Origin: Bilophila sp964369665
GTDB lineage: Bacteria > Desulfobacterota > Desulfovibrionia > Desulfovibrionales > Desulfovibrionaceae
Direction of reading: 5' to 3'
Assembly (NCBI GenBank): GCA_964369665.1
Contig: CAYJFS010000002.1
Span: 62,001 to 126,000, forward strand
DNA length: 64,000 nucleotides
The position numbers and the translations under genes were made by a program. A model generated the notes under the pieces. The model saw only the letters and a program-made list of their open reading frames with translations, was not told where the DNA came from and did no database searches. Below, piece by piece: positions 27,515 to 36,271 of the stretch (position 1 is its first letter; every line of letters begins with the position of its first letter).

Positions 27515-27583
27515 AGAAATTTTTTTGGTATTTACACTAGAGTGTTAAGAAATAGAGAGCAATAATAGTTATATGTATAGTTA

Positions 27584-27660
27584 TGGTGCGCCCGCCGTGA
27601 ATCGAACACGGGGCCCACAGCTTAGGAGGCTGTTGCTCTATCCAACTGAGCTACGGGCGC
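27584..27660 (-). tRNA. tRNA-Arg (CCT)
   Basis: On the minus strand the acceptor GCGCCCG pairs perfectly with CGGGCGC, and the D-stem is GCTC/GAGC. The anticodon arm ACAGC-CTCCTAA-GCTGT places CCT at 34-36. The T-arm holds GTTCGAT, the discriminator is A and the CCA is encoded. The + strand sequence GCGCCCGCCGTG is its 3' end. Confidence 0.95.
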
Positions 27661-27881
27661 AGTCTTTCTTCTTGGAGAAGGTTTAGATACGGTAGACAAT
27701 TATGTCAAGTGTGAAGGCTGTTGTTTGGCTATAGAAAATTATAAAAAGTATATTTTTGAATTTTATTATATTTATAAGATTTTTTGGATATATTATATAA
27801 TAATTTTATGTTTATTACCTGTTATCTTGCAAAAGTATGTATGAGTTTTGAAAAAGTATTTACTAAATTTAATGAAAAATA

Positions 27882-28085
27882 TTTAGTTTTTGAATCTTTA
27901 TAGAAAAATTTTTCTTTTATAAATAGGAACAACTTGTTAATAATAACCATTAGTACTATCTTGGTTAAGAACTAGATACTTCTTTAGTTTTTGAATCTTT
28001 ACAGAGAAATCATAGAAAAATTTTTTCTACAAAATAAGAATAAATATTTAATAGTAACTATTAGATATTATTGGATCTAGAAGTG
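27882..28085 (+). repeat. Diverged ~100-base tandem duplication upstream of the autotransporter gene
   Basis: A 19-base block TTTAGTTTTTGAATCTTTA occurs at 27882-27900 and again at 27983-28001, exactly 101 bases apart. After each copy the sequences remain similar (TAGAAAAATTTTTC versus TAGAAAAATTTTTTC, then AATAACCATTAGTACTATCTTGG versus AGTAACTATTAGATATTATTGG), with a small insertion in copy two. The second copy ends just before the ribosome-binding site of the downstream gene. It probably duplicates promoter or leader sequence. Confidence 0.7.
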
Positions 28086-28101
28086 AAAAAAGGTTTGTCC
28101 T

Positions 28102-29787
28102 ATGAGTAAAAAGTTGTTTTTTTTTATTATGATACTATTGTTCTTGAATACTAGGTTAGTTTTTGCTGTTAATACTAATCCAGAGGGTATGCTTCAGAAT
28201 GAAGCATCATCACAAGATAGTGCAGCAGGGTCTTCTAGTTGTTGCCCTGAAATTCAATCTGCATTTCAAAACTGTGCTGAAATGTGTGTTCGTTGTTTAG
28301 ACTATGCTAGTGAATGCACTGTTGATTTTGTGAATTTTTGTTGTTGTGGTAAATGTGATGATGGAGGTTATACTCCTCCTAGCTCACAGCAAGATTTAGC
28401 TGTAACACAACAGCCTGTGAGTGCAAGCTCTTCTTCATCACCATTTGTATCTTCTAGTTGCCTCAGCTTGTATGGTAATGTTTCTGTAGGAGGATCATTT
28501 GTTCGTCTAGGTGTTGTGACACAACAACCTGTGAAAGCTCAAAGGGTAACTTCTTGTGTCGGTAGTGATGGTGATAGTACTTCTGAAGGGGGATCATCAT
28601 CATCATCTTCTTCTTCTTCTTCTTCTTCTTCATTTTCATACCCTTCTTCTGTAACAACTGTTAGGTCACAAGTAGCAGTAAGGTGCTCTTCAGGCAATAG
28701 TAGCCAAAGAGAGACAATAATTGATTTTATTTCAGGGTATAATCGTCAGGCACAAACAAGTTCTCTTGTTGCTTTACAAGGTGTATTATTAGGGGCCTCG
28801 GAACAGACGATCACTATGTTAAAAACTTTAGTATATAAAGCCTATAATCAAGAAAAACAGTCTAATACTACAAATCTACAAGCAAAGAGACACAGGTATG
28901 GATTTTTTAGAAAAGTAACGCAACCAACACAAGCAATTTTTTCAAAGAGATCACATACCGTTTTTGGTTTTATGGATAGCTATGAAGCAAATCTTGAACG
29001 AAAATCTCGTTCTGGTAGGGTTGGAGTATGTGTTGATCTAATTCCAGGGAGAATAAATGCTGTATTTGCATATAATTCTTTAAATAGTGGTGTTAGATCA
29101 CATTCAGGGCTTTCTTTTCAAAATGCTCAAGGTTCATCTAGAGTAAAGAGTACAACAGAAGGTCTTTCTACAGTTGTGGTTTTTAACCCAAAAGATCATG
29201 GTGTTACAGGTCATCTAGCAAGTGCCTATAGTTTTTCTAAAGTAAAAGCTCATCGGTATGTACAGCATGGAGATAGTATTGTTCATACAAAGGGTAAACC
29301 GGAAAGTACTCTTACAGGAGTCATCCTTCAAATAGGGTATAATATACCTTTTTCACAGTATGCAATAGTTACACCTTATTTTGAGGGTATTATTTCGAAT
29401 ACTCATTGGAAAGGGTATGAAGAGGTTTCTAAAATATCATCAACTATTGGTGCAAATAAAGAACGTATTTTAGAGCAAAGTGTTGGTTTACGAAGTCAAT
29501 GGCTTTTGGGTCAACAGACACAGTTACAAAGCTGGGTTGCACATGTTTCTGGAAAGAAGTCTAATACTGGTTTAACCTTGAATCATTCTGTAGCTATGGG
29601 TAGTCCATTATATGAAATTTCTATTCCTTATTATGAAAAACGCTATACAGGTATAGAAGCTGGTTTTTCATATCAATTTATTTATACAGAGGCATGTATG
29701 TTAGGTTTTAGTAGTTCAGTCCGTATGCAAAAACTCAGTAAAGTAGATAAGCAAGTGTTTTCTTGTTATATGCAGTATACTTATTAA
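28102..29787 (+). CDS. Autotransporter-like surface protein with Cys-rich and Ser-rich N-terminal region
   Basis: The 561-residue protein has a signal peptide (MSKKLFFFIMILLFLNTRLVFA). A short cysteine-rich stretch follows (about residues 46-95, with SSCCPEI, CAEMCVRCLD, FCCCGKC). Next comes a serine-rich linker with 13 consecutive serines (about 165-177). The C-terminal about 270 residues alternate as in an autotransporter beta-domain: HTVFGFMDSYEANLE, LIPGRINAVFAYN, GHLASAYSFSK, VILQIGYNIPF, YAIVTPYFEGIIS, IEAGFSYQFIY, ending CYMQYTY with a terminal aromatic. The passenger is far shorter than in classical autotransporters. I infer an outer-membrane barrel displaying a small disulfide-rich domain. 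L. intracellularis is known to make an autotransporter; I cannot tell if this is a relative. It is monocistronic behind a duplicated leader. Confidence 0.7.
   Translation: MSKKLFFFIMILLFLNTRLVFAVNTNPEGMLQNEASSQDSAAGSSSCCPEIQSAFQNCAEMCVRCLDYASECTVDFVNFCCCGKCDDGGYTPPSSQQDLAVTQQPVSASSSSSPFVSSSCLSLYGNVSVGGSFVRLGVVTQQPVKAQRVTSCVGSDGDSTSEGGSSSSSSSSSSSSSFSYPSSVTTVRSQVAVRCSSGNSSQRETIIDFISGYNRQAQTSSLVALQGVLLGASEQTITMLKTLVYKAYNQEKQSNTTNLQAKRHRYGFFRKVTQPTQAIFSKRSHTVFGFMDSYEANLERKSRSGRVGVCVDLIPGRINAVFAYNSLNSGVRSHSGLSFQNAQGSSRVKSTTEGLSTVVVFNPKDHGVTGHLASAYSFSKVKAHRYVQHGDSIVHTKGKPESTLTGVILQIGYNIPFSQYAIVTPYFEGIISNTHWKGYEEVSKISSTIGANKERILEQSVGLRSQWLLGQQTQLQSWVAHVSGKKSNTGLTLNHSVAMGSPLYEISIPYYEKRYTGIEAGFSYQFIYTEACMLGFSSSVRMQKLSKVDKQVFSCYMQYTY
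28594..28632 (+). repeat. Serine-coding trinucleotide microsatellite
   Basis: Thirteen in-frame serine codons form the run TCA x4, TCT x8, TCA x1 inside the autotransporter-like gene. Such simple repeats can change length by slippage, altering linker length in steps of one residue without shifting the frame. Confidence 0.9.
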
Positions 29788-29983
29788 TAGTTACTAAAAG
29801 TATTTCTTAAGAGTGTTTTAGTTTTTTGAGGATATATTTGAATAAACTTTAATATAGTTTGTTTAAAAAACTTAGCTCTATATTGATAGAATTTGTAGTA
29901 GTTTATTAAAAGCTTTTATACAATATTATTAAATCATGATAAAAGAAGTTAAGTAAGATATATCTAAGTATTCTGTATCTTAT

Positions 29984-31303
29984 TTATTGGGTTGCAAGCT
30001 GATGAAGTAGTGTAAAAGAATCAGTAAGTGTTGCTTGTTCAGTAATATTTTGTTGGAGAAAAATTTCTATAGCTCCATGCATATCGATGGATTTATCAAT
30101 ATCTGCATTTGTCCCTTTTGCATAAGCGCCAATATTAATCATGTCTTCTGCCTTACGAAAAGTAGCCATGTATCTTCCTATTGTTCTTGCATCTTGAATT
30201 TGTTCTGGAGTACACAGGTCTGAGCGTAAACGGCTAATAGATTTAAGAACATCAATAGCAGGAAAGTGTCCTTGATCTGCTAAATCTCTTGTAAGGACAA
30301 TGTGTCCATCAAGGATTGATCGTACTGCATCTGCAATAGGTTCATTAAAATCATCTCCATCAACTAGAACAGTATATATTCCAGTAATGGTGCCTGTATT
30401 ACTTCGGCCTGTACGTTCAAGGAGTTTAGGTAATTGTGCAAAAACAGTAGGGGTATACCCTTTGGTTGTTGGTGGTTCACCAATAGCTAGACCAATTTCT
30501 CTAGCTGCCATAGCAAAACGAGTTACAGAATCCATCATAAGTAAGACATCTTTACCTTGGTCACGGAAATATTCTGCTACTGCGGTGGCAGCATAGGCCG
30601 CACGCATACGTACAAGGGGTGATTGGTCTGATGTAGCTACAACAATAACGGATCGAGCCATGCCTTCAGGGCCAAGATCTTTTTCCATAAATTCAACAAC
30701 TTCTCTTCCACGTTCTCCAATAAGCCCAATAACATTAATGTCTGCTGAGGTATAACGTGCCATCATACCCATAAGCGTAGATTTTCCAACACCAGATCCT
30801 GCCATAATACCTACACGCTGACCTTTTCCAAGTGTTATCATTGAATTAATAGCCCGTACACCTACATCGAGAGGGTCTTTGATTCGAGGTCTATCAAGAG
30901 GTGAAGGTGGATCTGTATAGAGTGGAATCATTTTTTCAGGAGGAGGTTTTGTCTCTCCATTTAAGAGTTCACCAAAGGCATTAAATGCCTTTCCAAGAAT
31001 ATCTTTACTTGCAGGGAATATAGGGGGAAGACTTGTATTACGTATCAGACTTCCTGGTTGGATGCCACGCATTTCTCCATAAGGCATGAACAGGAGGTTC
31101 CCATCACGAAAGCCTACGACTTCAGCAGCTATAGTTTCTCCCTGTTCATCGCTTCCAGAAATCATATGACAAACAGCACCAAGAGGTGCTTTAAGTCCAG
31201 AACCTTCAGCAATAAGTCCTACGACTTTATTAACCTTTCCATAGATTTTTAATGGTGAAAGATCTTTCAGGATTTTATGGCATTCTTGTGGAGTAAGGCT
31301 CAT
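29984..31303 (-). CDS. fliI: Flagellum-specific export ATPase
   Basis: FliI powers export of flagellar rod, hook and filament proteins by the flagellar type III system and works as a hexamer on the cytoplasmic side. The 439 residues show Walker A (GIMAGSGVGKST, about 167-178), GLIGERGREVVEF, the Walker B region LLMMDSVTRFAMAAREIGLAIGEPPTTKGY, and the T3SS ATPase segment LPKLLERTGRSNTGTITGIYTVL. These features separate it from F1 subunits. It is the last gene of the flgB-flgC-fliE-fliF-fliG-fliH-fliI operon, starting 18 bases after fliH. No fliJ follows; the next gene is a convergent autotransporter gene. T3SS homologues such as SctN are similar, but the operon context settles the call. Confidence 0.96.
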   Translation of the reverse strand: MSLTPQECHKILKDLSPLKIYGKVNKVVGLIAEGSGLKAPLGAVCHMISGSDEQGETIAAEVVGFRDGNLLFMPYGEMRGIQPGSLIRNTSLPPIFPASKDILGKAFNAFGELLNGETKPPPEKMIPLYTDPPSPLDRPRIKDPLDVGVRAINSMITLGKGQRVGIMAGSGVGKSTLMGMMARYTSADINVIGLIGERGREVVEFMEKDLGPEGMARSVIVVATSDQSPLVRMRAAYAATAVAEYFRDQGKDVLLMMDSVTRFAMAAREIGLAIGEPPTTKGYTPTVFAQLPKLLERTGRSNTGTITGIYTVLVDGDDFNEPIADAVRSILDGHIVLTRDLADQGHFPAIDVLKSISRLRSDLCTPEQIQDARTIGRYMATFRKAEDMINIGAYAKGTNADIDKSIDMHGAIEIFLQQNITEQATLTDSFTLLHQLATQ

Positions 31304-31321
31304 AAAGTAGATAATTCCTTA

Positions 31322-32665
31322 TTAGTTATTTGTTTTTTTATGAGGAGCGTCTATTTTCTCAAATTCATTTTGTTGAATGGGAGACTGATCTTCAACAATA
31401 TCGGTTGTCTCTGGTGATGATTCATGGATATTGGGTATATTTGGTGATTCTTCATGTGGAGTTGGGTATGAATGAATATCGTCTTGCAGTGTTATTTCAT
31501 TGAGTAAACTTTCGTCTGTTTTTTTTAAATCTTCTGGTATGGTTGCTTGTTGAGAAGTTGAAAGTATTGGTTCATCTGGAGGCAGTTCTATGCCTTCAAG
31601 CTCTGGGAAAGAAAATTCTTCTGGTTCTTGAGAAATTTCTAATTCAGAAGTGTTTTCATCAGACTTAGTAAGTGTATTTTTGTTATCAGTATGTATAACT
31701 TCATGAGATTTTTCCCCTAGAGATTCCTTAAGAATTTTTTCATCAGCTGTAGCTGTTATCCCAGTAGAGTCTAAGGTAGAGCTAATATTTTTATGTGCAA
31801 CATGCTCAATAGTGCTTTCAGGTATGGTTAAGTGTTGTAGTATTTTTTTGACTTCTTCTTGACGAGTGTTTAGACGACTATCTACCATACCAGAAGTACT
31901 TTCTACTATAAGATCACCTGCATTAAGAGATGGATCTATTTTTATTTCCCAAGATTTGAGTTCAGGAAAAGTGTTTTTAGCAGAAGTAATAATATCTCCT
32001 ATAATTTCTTGATCGTTTTTATTAATACGGATAGTGATTTGTTGGTGTTCTTCAAGTTTTTGAATAGATAATGATAAAAGGCTTTCTAGAATAGATGTAT
32101 ATTCTTTTGAAAGAAGCCAACCTATTGCAACTTCTACAGAAGTTTTTAATAGGTCTGCTAATTCTAGTCGCCAGTTTTCAAAAATAATAGAACATTGTCC
32201 TTCAATAGTTTTAAGAACAGAGGCTAAGGTAGCATTTAGAAGGTTTCTATGTTCTTCTAATTCTTGCATAGCTTGTTCAACACCTTTACGTAAACCTTCT
32301 TCATGAGCTATGGCTTGAATCTGTTGAGCTTCTGCTTTAATTTGTTCAGCTTCTTGTAAAGTGCTCTTTGCTTGTTCATGGATAGCATGGTTTTCTTCTT
32401 TGATTTTTTCTATCCACTGTCTTGCTGTTTTCCGCATAGCTTCTGCATTTGAACGTGCCTGGCTAAGCATTGCTTGAACTCGTAAAGCTGCTTTTTCTCG
32501 TACACGCTCCATATAATCAGATTCTGTACGGCGATCCCAGGGATTTTGGCTTTGAATGATAGAAAAATTATCTACAGTAGCTTCTTGATCTGAATTTGGT
32601 CCCATAAAAATAGTACCCTTAACCTGTTGGTTGCTTTCATCTTTATGTTTTTTTGAGTCACTCAT
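31322..32665 (-). CDS. fliH: Flagellar export apparatus regulator FliH with a long acidic C-terminal extension
   Basis: FliH binds FliI and controls its ATPase and membrane docking. Its position between fliG and fliI and its long charged helix (about residues 50-130, many A/E/Q heptads such as ARSNAEAMRKTARQWIEKIKEE) identify it. The conserved domain with VEVAIGWLLSKEYTSILESLLSLSIQKLEEHQQITIRINKND and SLNAGDLIVESTSGMVDSRLNTRQEEV follows at about 185-280. At 447 residues it is nearly twice the usual 220-270. The extra roughly 160 C-terminal residues are acidic, Pro/Ser/Glu-rich and look disordered (for example EPEEFSFPELEGIELPPDEP). The gene is 55 bases after fliG. Confidence 0.85.
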   Translation of the reverse strand: MSDSKKHKDESNQQVKGTIFMGPNSDQEATVDNFSIIQSQNPWDRRTESDYMERVREKAALRVQAMLSQARSNAEAMRKTARQWIEKIKEENHAIHEQAKSTLQEAEQIKAEAQQIQAIAHEEGLRKGVEQAMQELEEHRNLLNATLASVLKTIEGQCSIIFENWRLELADLLKTSVEVAIGWLLSKEYTSILESLLSLSIQKLEEHQQITIRINKNDQEIIGDIITSAKNTFPELKSWEIKIDPSLNAGDLIVESTSGMVDSRLNTRQEEVKKILQHLTIPESTIEHVAHKNISSTLDSTGITATADEKILKESLGEKSHEVIHTDNKNTLTKSDENTSELEISQEPEEFSFPELEGIELPPDEPILSTSQQATIPEDLKKTDESLLNEITLQDDIHSYPTPHEESPNIPNIHESSPETTDIVEDQSPIQQNEFEKIDAPHKKTNN

Positions 32666-32720
32666 AGATGTTGCTACCTAATATAGTTAAGGGAGAGTTT
32701 ATAGCCAAAAAATATATATA

Positions 32721-33716
32721 TTAAAGGAAGACGTCACTACTGCCATGATTAATGACAATTTTACCTTCTGATTCAAGTCGGCGTACAATTTTAACAATAT
32801 TTTGTTGAGCTTGTTCTACATCAGAGAGTTTTGTTGGTCCCATAAATTCAAGTTCTTCACGAACCATATTTGCTGCACGTTCAGACATATTTTTAAAAAT
32901 ACGGTCTTTAAGCTCATTCGATGCACCACGTAATGCAAGAGTAAGATCTTCATTAGGTAACTCTTTAAGGATCTCTCTTAATGAGCGATCATCAAGATCT
33001 TTTACATCTTCAAAGACAAACATAAGATTACGGATGTCTTCAGCCATTTGTGCAGAATCTTCTTCTATTTCAGAAAGGACTTCTTCTTCTGTTGCTCTAT
33101 CTACAGCATTAAGGATTTCAGCAACAGAGTTTATACCACCAACTTTTTTACCTTCTTTACCACCCATAGCAATGAGTTGACTTTGTAATACACGATCAAC
33201 TTCTACCAACATATCTTCAGGAACAGATTCAAGTTTAGCAAGACGGACTAACACTTCAGCACGCACACCAGAAGGAAGCATGGTAAGAAGATCTGCAGCT
33301 TGTTCTGGATTAAGGTGGCCAAGAATAAGTGCAAGGGTTTGAGGGTGTTCGTTTCTGAGCATTTGAGAGAGTATTTTTGGGCTAACACGTTCAAGTTCTT
33401 TAAAAAGTACCGGACCTGCATCAACATTAAGGGAATCCATAATATATTTTGCTGTCTCACCATCAAGATTTTTCATAAGGAGGCGTTTTAAGCTATCTTG
33501 CCCTCCAACAATGTGATCTCTACCTGAGACAAGATCTTGATGGAATGAACGTAAAACTTCTTCTACAGTTTCTTTAGATACAGTATCTAGTTCCATAACG
33601 GCTTTAGATATTGCAGCAATTTCTTTACGTTCCATGCGTTTAAATATTTCTGTAGTAAACTTATCTCCAAGAGCAAGGAGCAAAATGGCAGTTCTTTGTG
33701 TTCCAGTTAACTCCAT
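32721..33716 (-). CDS. fliG: Flagellar motor switch protein FliG
   Basis: FliG is the rotor protein that couples stator ion flow to torque and sits on the MS-ring under FliF. The 331-residue length is normal. Recognisable parts are the N-terminal FliF-binding domain (LTGTQRTAILLLALGDKFTTEIFKRM), the EHPQTLALILGHLNPEQAADLLTMLP middle domain at about residue 123, and the C-terminal torque domain. The torque domain includes VFEDVKDLDDRSLREILKELPNEDLTLALRGAS, with charged residues expected at the stator interface, and ends FMGPTKLSDVEQAQQNIVKIVRRLESEGKIVI. It is in the flagellar operon downstream of fliF and of the 67-residue gene. High confidence. Confidence 0.97.
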   Translation of the reverse strand: MELTGTQRTAILLLALGDKFTTEIFKRMERKEIAAISKAVMELDTVSKETVEEVLRSFHQDLVSGRDHIVGGQDSLKRLLMKNLDGETAKYIMDSLNVDAGPVLFKELERVSPKILSQMLRNEHPQTLALILGHLNPEQAADLLTMLPSGVRAEVLVRLAKLESVPEDMLVEVDRVLQSQLIAMGGKEGKKVGGINSVAEILNAVDRATEEEVLSEIEEDSAQMAEDIRNLMFVFEDVKDLDDRSLREILKELPNEDLTLALRGASNELKDRIFKNMSERAANMVREELEFMGPTKLSDVEQAQQNIVKIVRRLESEGKIVINHGSSDVFL

Positions 33717-33925
33717 AAATAGAGCTCCTTAATTAATAATAGATATGATATATATAGCAATTAGCAAGATTAAAACATTTTTATGTTATGCAGAAAGTAT
33801 ATAGTATATGAAATATATATTAGTATTATATAATCTAGAGTAATTATTGATTATATGTATATAGTTGTAGTCTTTAAGGAAAGAAGTTTTTATATAAATA
33901 GATATAGTTATATTTATATATTAAA

Positions 33926-34129
33926 CTATGATTTAAGCCAACGACGTAGTATACTTAGAGTTGTATCCATTTGTTTTTCTACAAGAATAAGAATATGATC
34001 TTTAAGTTCTTCTCCTTGTTTACGTAATACAAATGCTTTTTGTTTATTGTTCAAAGGTGCTCCAGATGCTTCTCCTTTTTTTAATGTTTGTTGTAGAACA
34101 TTATTAGGAGGTGCTTGTTGCTGAGTCAT
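33926..34129 (-). CDS. 67-residue protein repeating the FliF C-terminal motif
   Basis: This small gene lies between fliF and fliG, and its ATG overlaps the last 26 bases of fliF in another frame. After a Gln/Pro/Asn-rich start, its second half reads GEELKDHILILVEKQMDTTLSILRRWLKS. This aligns with the FliF terminus IKAYTLQLAENNMEQTILVLRGWMKD at identical positions for Lys, Leu, Glu, Met, Thr, Leu-Arg, Trp and Lys. The FliF terminus is the segment that binds FliG. Either this is an independent FliG-binding peptide made by translational coupling, or a duplicated FliF tail. It is not a frameshifted end of FliF because FliF already has its own complete motif. No strong ribosome-binding site is visible, consistent with coupling to fliF translation. 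Confidence 0.6.
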   Translation of the reverse strand: MTQQQAPPNNVLQQTLKKGEASGAPLNNKQKAFVLRKQGEELKDHILILVEKQMDTTLSILRRWLKS

Positions 34130-35771
34130 CTTTCATCCATCCTCGCAATACTAATATGGTTTGTTCCATATTGTTTTCTGCTAATTGTAAAGTATAGGCT
34201 TTAATATCTTCAAGCTGTTGTAATATGTCAAATATTTCATCATCATTAAATTCAGATGCCCTTTTTAGTGCATCATCAGCAGCAGCTTTTGCTGCTTCTT
34301 CTTGTGTTTCATAAAGTGCAAGTTGTTCTTCTGCTGAAGGTAGTCCTTCTAATCCTTCAACAACAGTATTAGAATCTACTTTTGGTCGGATAAGAGCAAG
34401 TATAACTGGACGCACCACTAACATAAGGAATAAAAAGACAAGGAGTCCATTTAAAAGTGGTTTCCCAAGACGTTCAGCATAGTGTGTTACTACCTCAGCA
34501 GCTGTAGGTTCTACAGGAACATCTGGTTCACCAAATGGTATAGAGCTTACTTCAATAGTATCACCACGAGCACGATCAAAACCTATAGCATGTGCAACAA
34601 GCTCACGGATACGCTCAAGTTCTTCTGGAGTTCTTGGTATGAATTTATACTCACCATTTTTTTCTTTAACATAGGTTCCATCAACAACTACAGCAACACT
34701 CATACGTGTAATTTGTCCAACTTCAGAAACAATATTATGTTCTTCTTTATTAAACTCATAATTTGTTGTTCTTGTTTCTCTAGAGCCTTCTTGTGTACTT
34801 ATGGCACCATTAAGACCATCACCTCTAAAGTTTACATCAGGAGAACCAGACTCAAGGTTTGATTGACCTTTATTGGTTTCTTCACTACGCTGTTCAGATC
34901 GAACCACTGAACTTTCAGGATCAAAGAGTTCTTTTCTGATAGTCCTTTGGCTAAAGTCTAAATTTGCATTAACTTTGGCAATAATTTTGCCTTGACCCAT
35001 AACTGGCATAAGTAATTGGTCAATTCTACTCTCGAGATCTTGTTCAACTTTTAGTTTATATTCACGCTGTGTGAGACTAAGGCCTGCTAAACTATCTTCT
35101 TCTGGAAAATATAATGGTTTCCCAAGGCTATCAGTTATGGAAACATGATTTTTATTTAAGCCTTCTACAGCCATAACAATCATGTTAACCATGCCTTGAA
35201 CTTCTTTTGGTTCTATTTTTCTAGCTGGATTTTTTAGCTTTAATACAACAGAAGCAGAAGGATCTTGTTGTTCTTCAATAAATAAACTCCGTTGAGGTAT
35301 AACAAGGTGTACTCGAGCACTTTCTACATTAGGAAATTCACTAATAGTTCTAGAGAGTTCTCCTTGTAATGCTCTTTGGTAGTTAATTTTTTGTACAAAA
35401 TCAGTTTGTCCAACTTTAATATCATCAAAAATTTCAAAACCAATACCAGAACCAACAAGTCCACCATCACCAGCAATTTTAATTCTTAGATCATAAACAT
35501 CTTTTGCAGGCACAAGGATACTTTTACCACCATCTTCAAAGACATAACTTATTTTTTCAGCTTGGAGCATTTTAACAATATGGTTAGCATCTTCAGCTCC
35601 AAGGTTTGAGTAAAGTACTTTTAGCTCTGTACGATTGATCCACATCATTAAACCTAAAAAACTAGCTATAACGACTGTTGCTAAGCTAGAAACAACAACT
35701 TTTTGGATAAGACTACTACTACCCCAAAACTCTGTAATTTTTTCTATAAATTGGTTTATAATTTGTTGCAT
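34104..35771 (-). CDS. fliF: Flagellar MS-ring protein FliF
   Basis: FliF forms the MS ring in the inner membrane around which the export gate and motor assemble. The 555 residues have a first membrane segment at about 24-46 (VVVSSLATVVIASFLGLMMWINR) and ring-building motifs in the periplasmic part. These include LYSNLGAEDANHIVKMLQAEKISY, GSGIGFEIFDDIKVGQTDFVQKINYQRALQGELSRTI, and VESARVHLVIPQRSLF. A glycine-rich insertion near 310-330 and the second membrane segment at about 440-465 follow. The C-terminus ends in the FliG-binding segment TLQLAENNMEQTILVLRGWM. It follows fliE by about 110 bases and is followed, with overlap, by the 67-residue gene. High confidence. Confidence 0.97.
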   Translation of the reverse strand: MQQIINQFIEKITEFWGSSSLIQKVVVSSLATVVIASFLGLMMWINRTELKVLYSNLGAEDANHIVKMLQAEKISYVFEDGGKSILVPAKDVYDLRIKIAGDGGLVGSGIGFEIFDDIKVGQTDFVQKINYQRALQGELSRTISEFPNVESARVHLVIPQRSLFIEEQQDPSASVVLKLKNPARKIEPKEVQGMVNMIVMAVEGLNKNHVSITDSLGKPLYFPEEDSLAGLSLTQREYKLKVEQDLESRIDQLLMPVMGQGKIIAKVNANLDFSQRTIRKELFDPESSVVRSEQRSEETNKGQSNLESGSPDVNFRGDGLNGAISTQEGSRETRTTNYEFNKEEHNIVSEVGQITRMSVAVVVDGTYVKEKNGEYKFIPRTPEELERIRELVAHAIGFDRARGDTIEVSSIPFGEPDVPVEPTAAEVVTHYAERLGKPLLNGLLVFLFLMLVVRPVILALIRPKVDSNTVVEGLEGLPSAEEQLALYETQEEAAKAAADDALKRASEFNDDEIFDILQQLEDIKAYTLQLAENNMEQTILVLRGWMKDDSATSTS

Positions 35772-35879
35772 ATACCCTTTCCTTGAAGAAAAAATTTAAA
35801 ATCATATAATTTATTACTTGTTTAAAGAATAAGACCATATGCGACAGAACATATTTGGAAATAAATAAAAGTTGTTTTA

Positions 35880-36215
35880 TTAGAATTGTAATCTACTAAG
35901 CTCTTTATAGGCTTCAAGTACTTTATTACGTACAGCAGAAGTCATGTTAATAGCTAGGCCTGCTTTTTGTAAGGTAATCATAAGCTCATGAACATTTTGT
36001 GTTTCACCTGAGGCAAATGATTGGATCATAGTGCTTTTTGTTGCTTGCATATCATTAACACTAGCAAGAGATTCTTTAAAAGTTGAGGCAAAACTTTTTT
36101 CTTTAGGTATTTCAACAGGAACAGCAGCAGACTTGGTTTGAAAGTTCTCTTGAACTTTTTTAAAGTCTTGCATAACATTTGAATATGCTTTAAGGCCTGT
36201 TGATTGAATACTCAT
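35880..36215 (-). CDS. fliE: Flagellar hook-basal body protein FliE
   Basis: FliE is the small protein that joins the MS ring to the proximal rod and is the first substrate of the export system. The 111 residues match the usual 100-115. The family pattern is seen at the end: SFASGETQNVHELMITLQKAGLAINMTSAVRNKVLEAYKELSRLQF. The helical middle (FASTFKESLASVNDMQATKS) is typical. It sits between flgC and fliF in the standard order. Confidence 0.95.
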   Translation of the reverse strand: MSIQSTGLKAYSNVMQDFKKVQENFQTKSAAVPVEIPKEKSFASTFKESLASVNDMQATKSTMIQSFASGETQNVHELMITLQKAGLAINMTSAVRNKVLEAYKELSRLQF

Positions 36216-36271
36216 ATGCCATTCCCCCCTTAATATACTATATAAATAGCTTAAAAATATTGAAAAATGTT

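Noticed and set aside
28594..28632. Serine microsatellite as an on/off phase switch
   Set aside because: The repeat unit is three bases, so slippage cannot shift the frame.
28463..28657. Lysine-rich minus-strand frame in the autotransporter gene
   Set aside because: It is the complement of the serine repeat, not a gene.
33926..34129. The 67-residue ORF as the frameshifted end of FliF
   Set aside because: FliF already ends with its own complete FliG-binding-like motif in its own frame, so nothing is missing from it.
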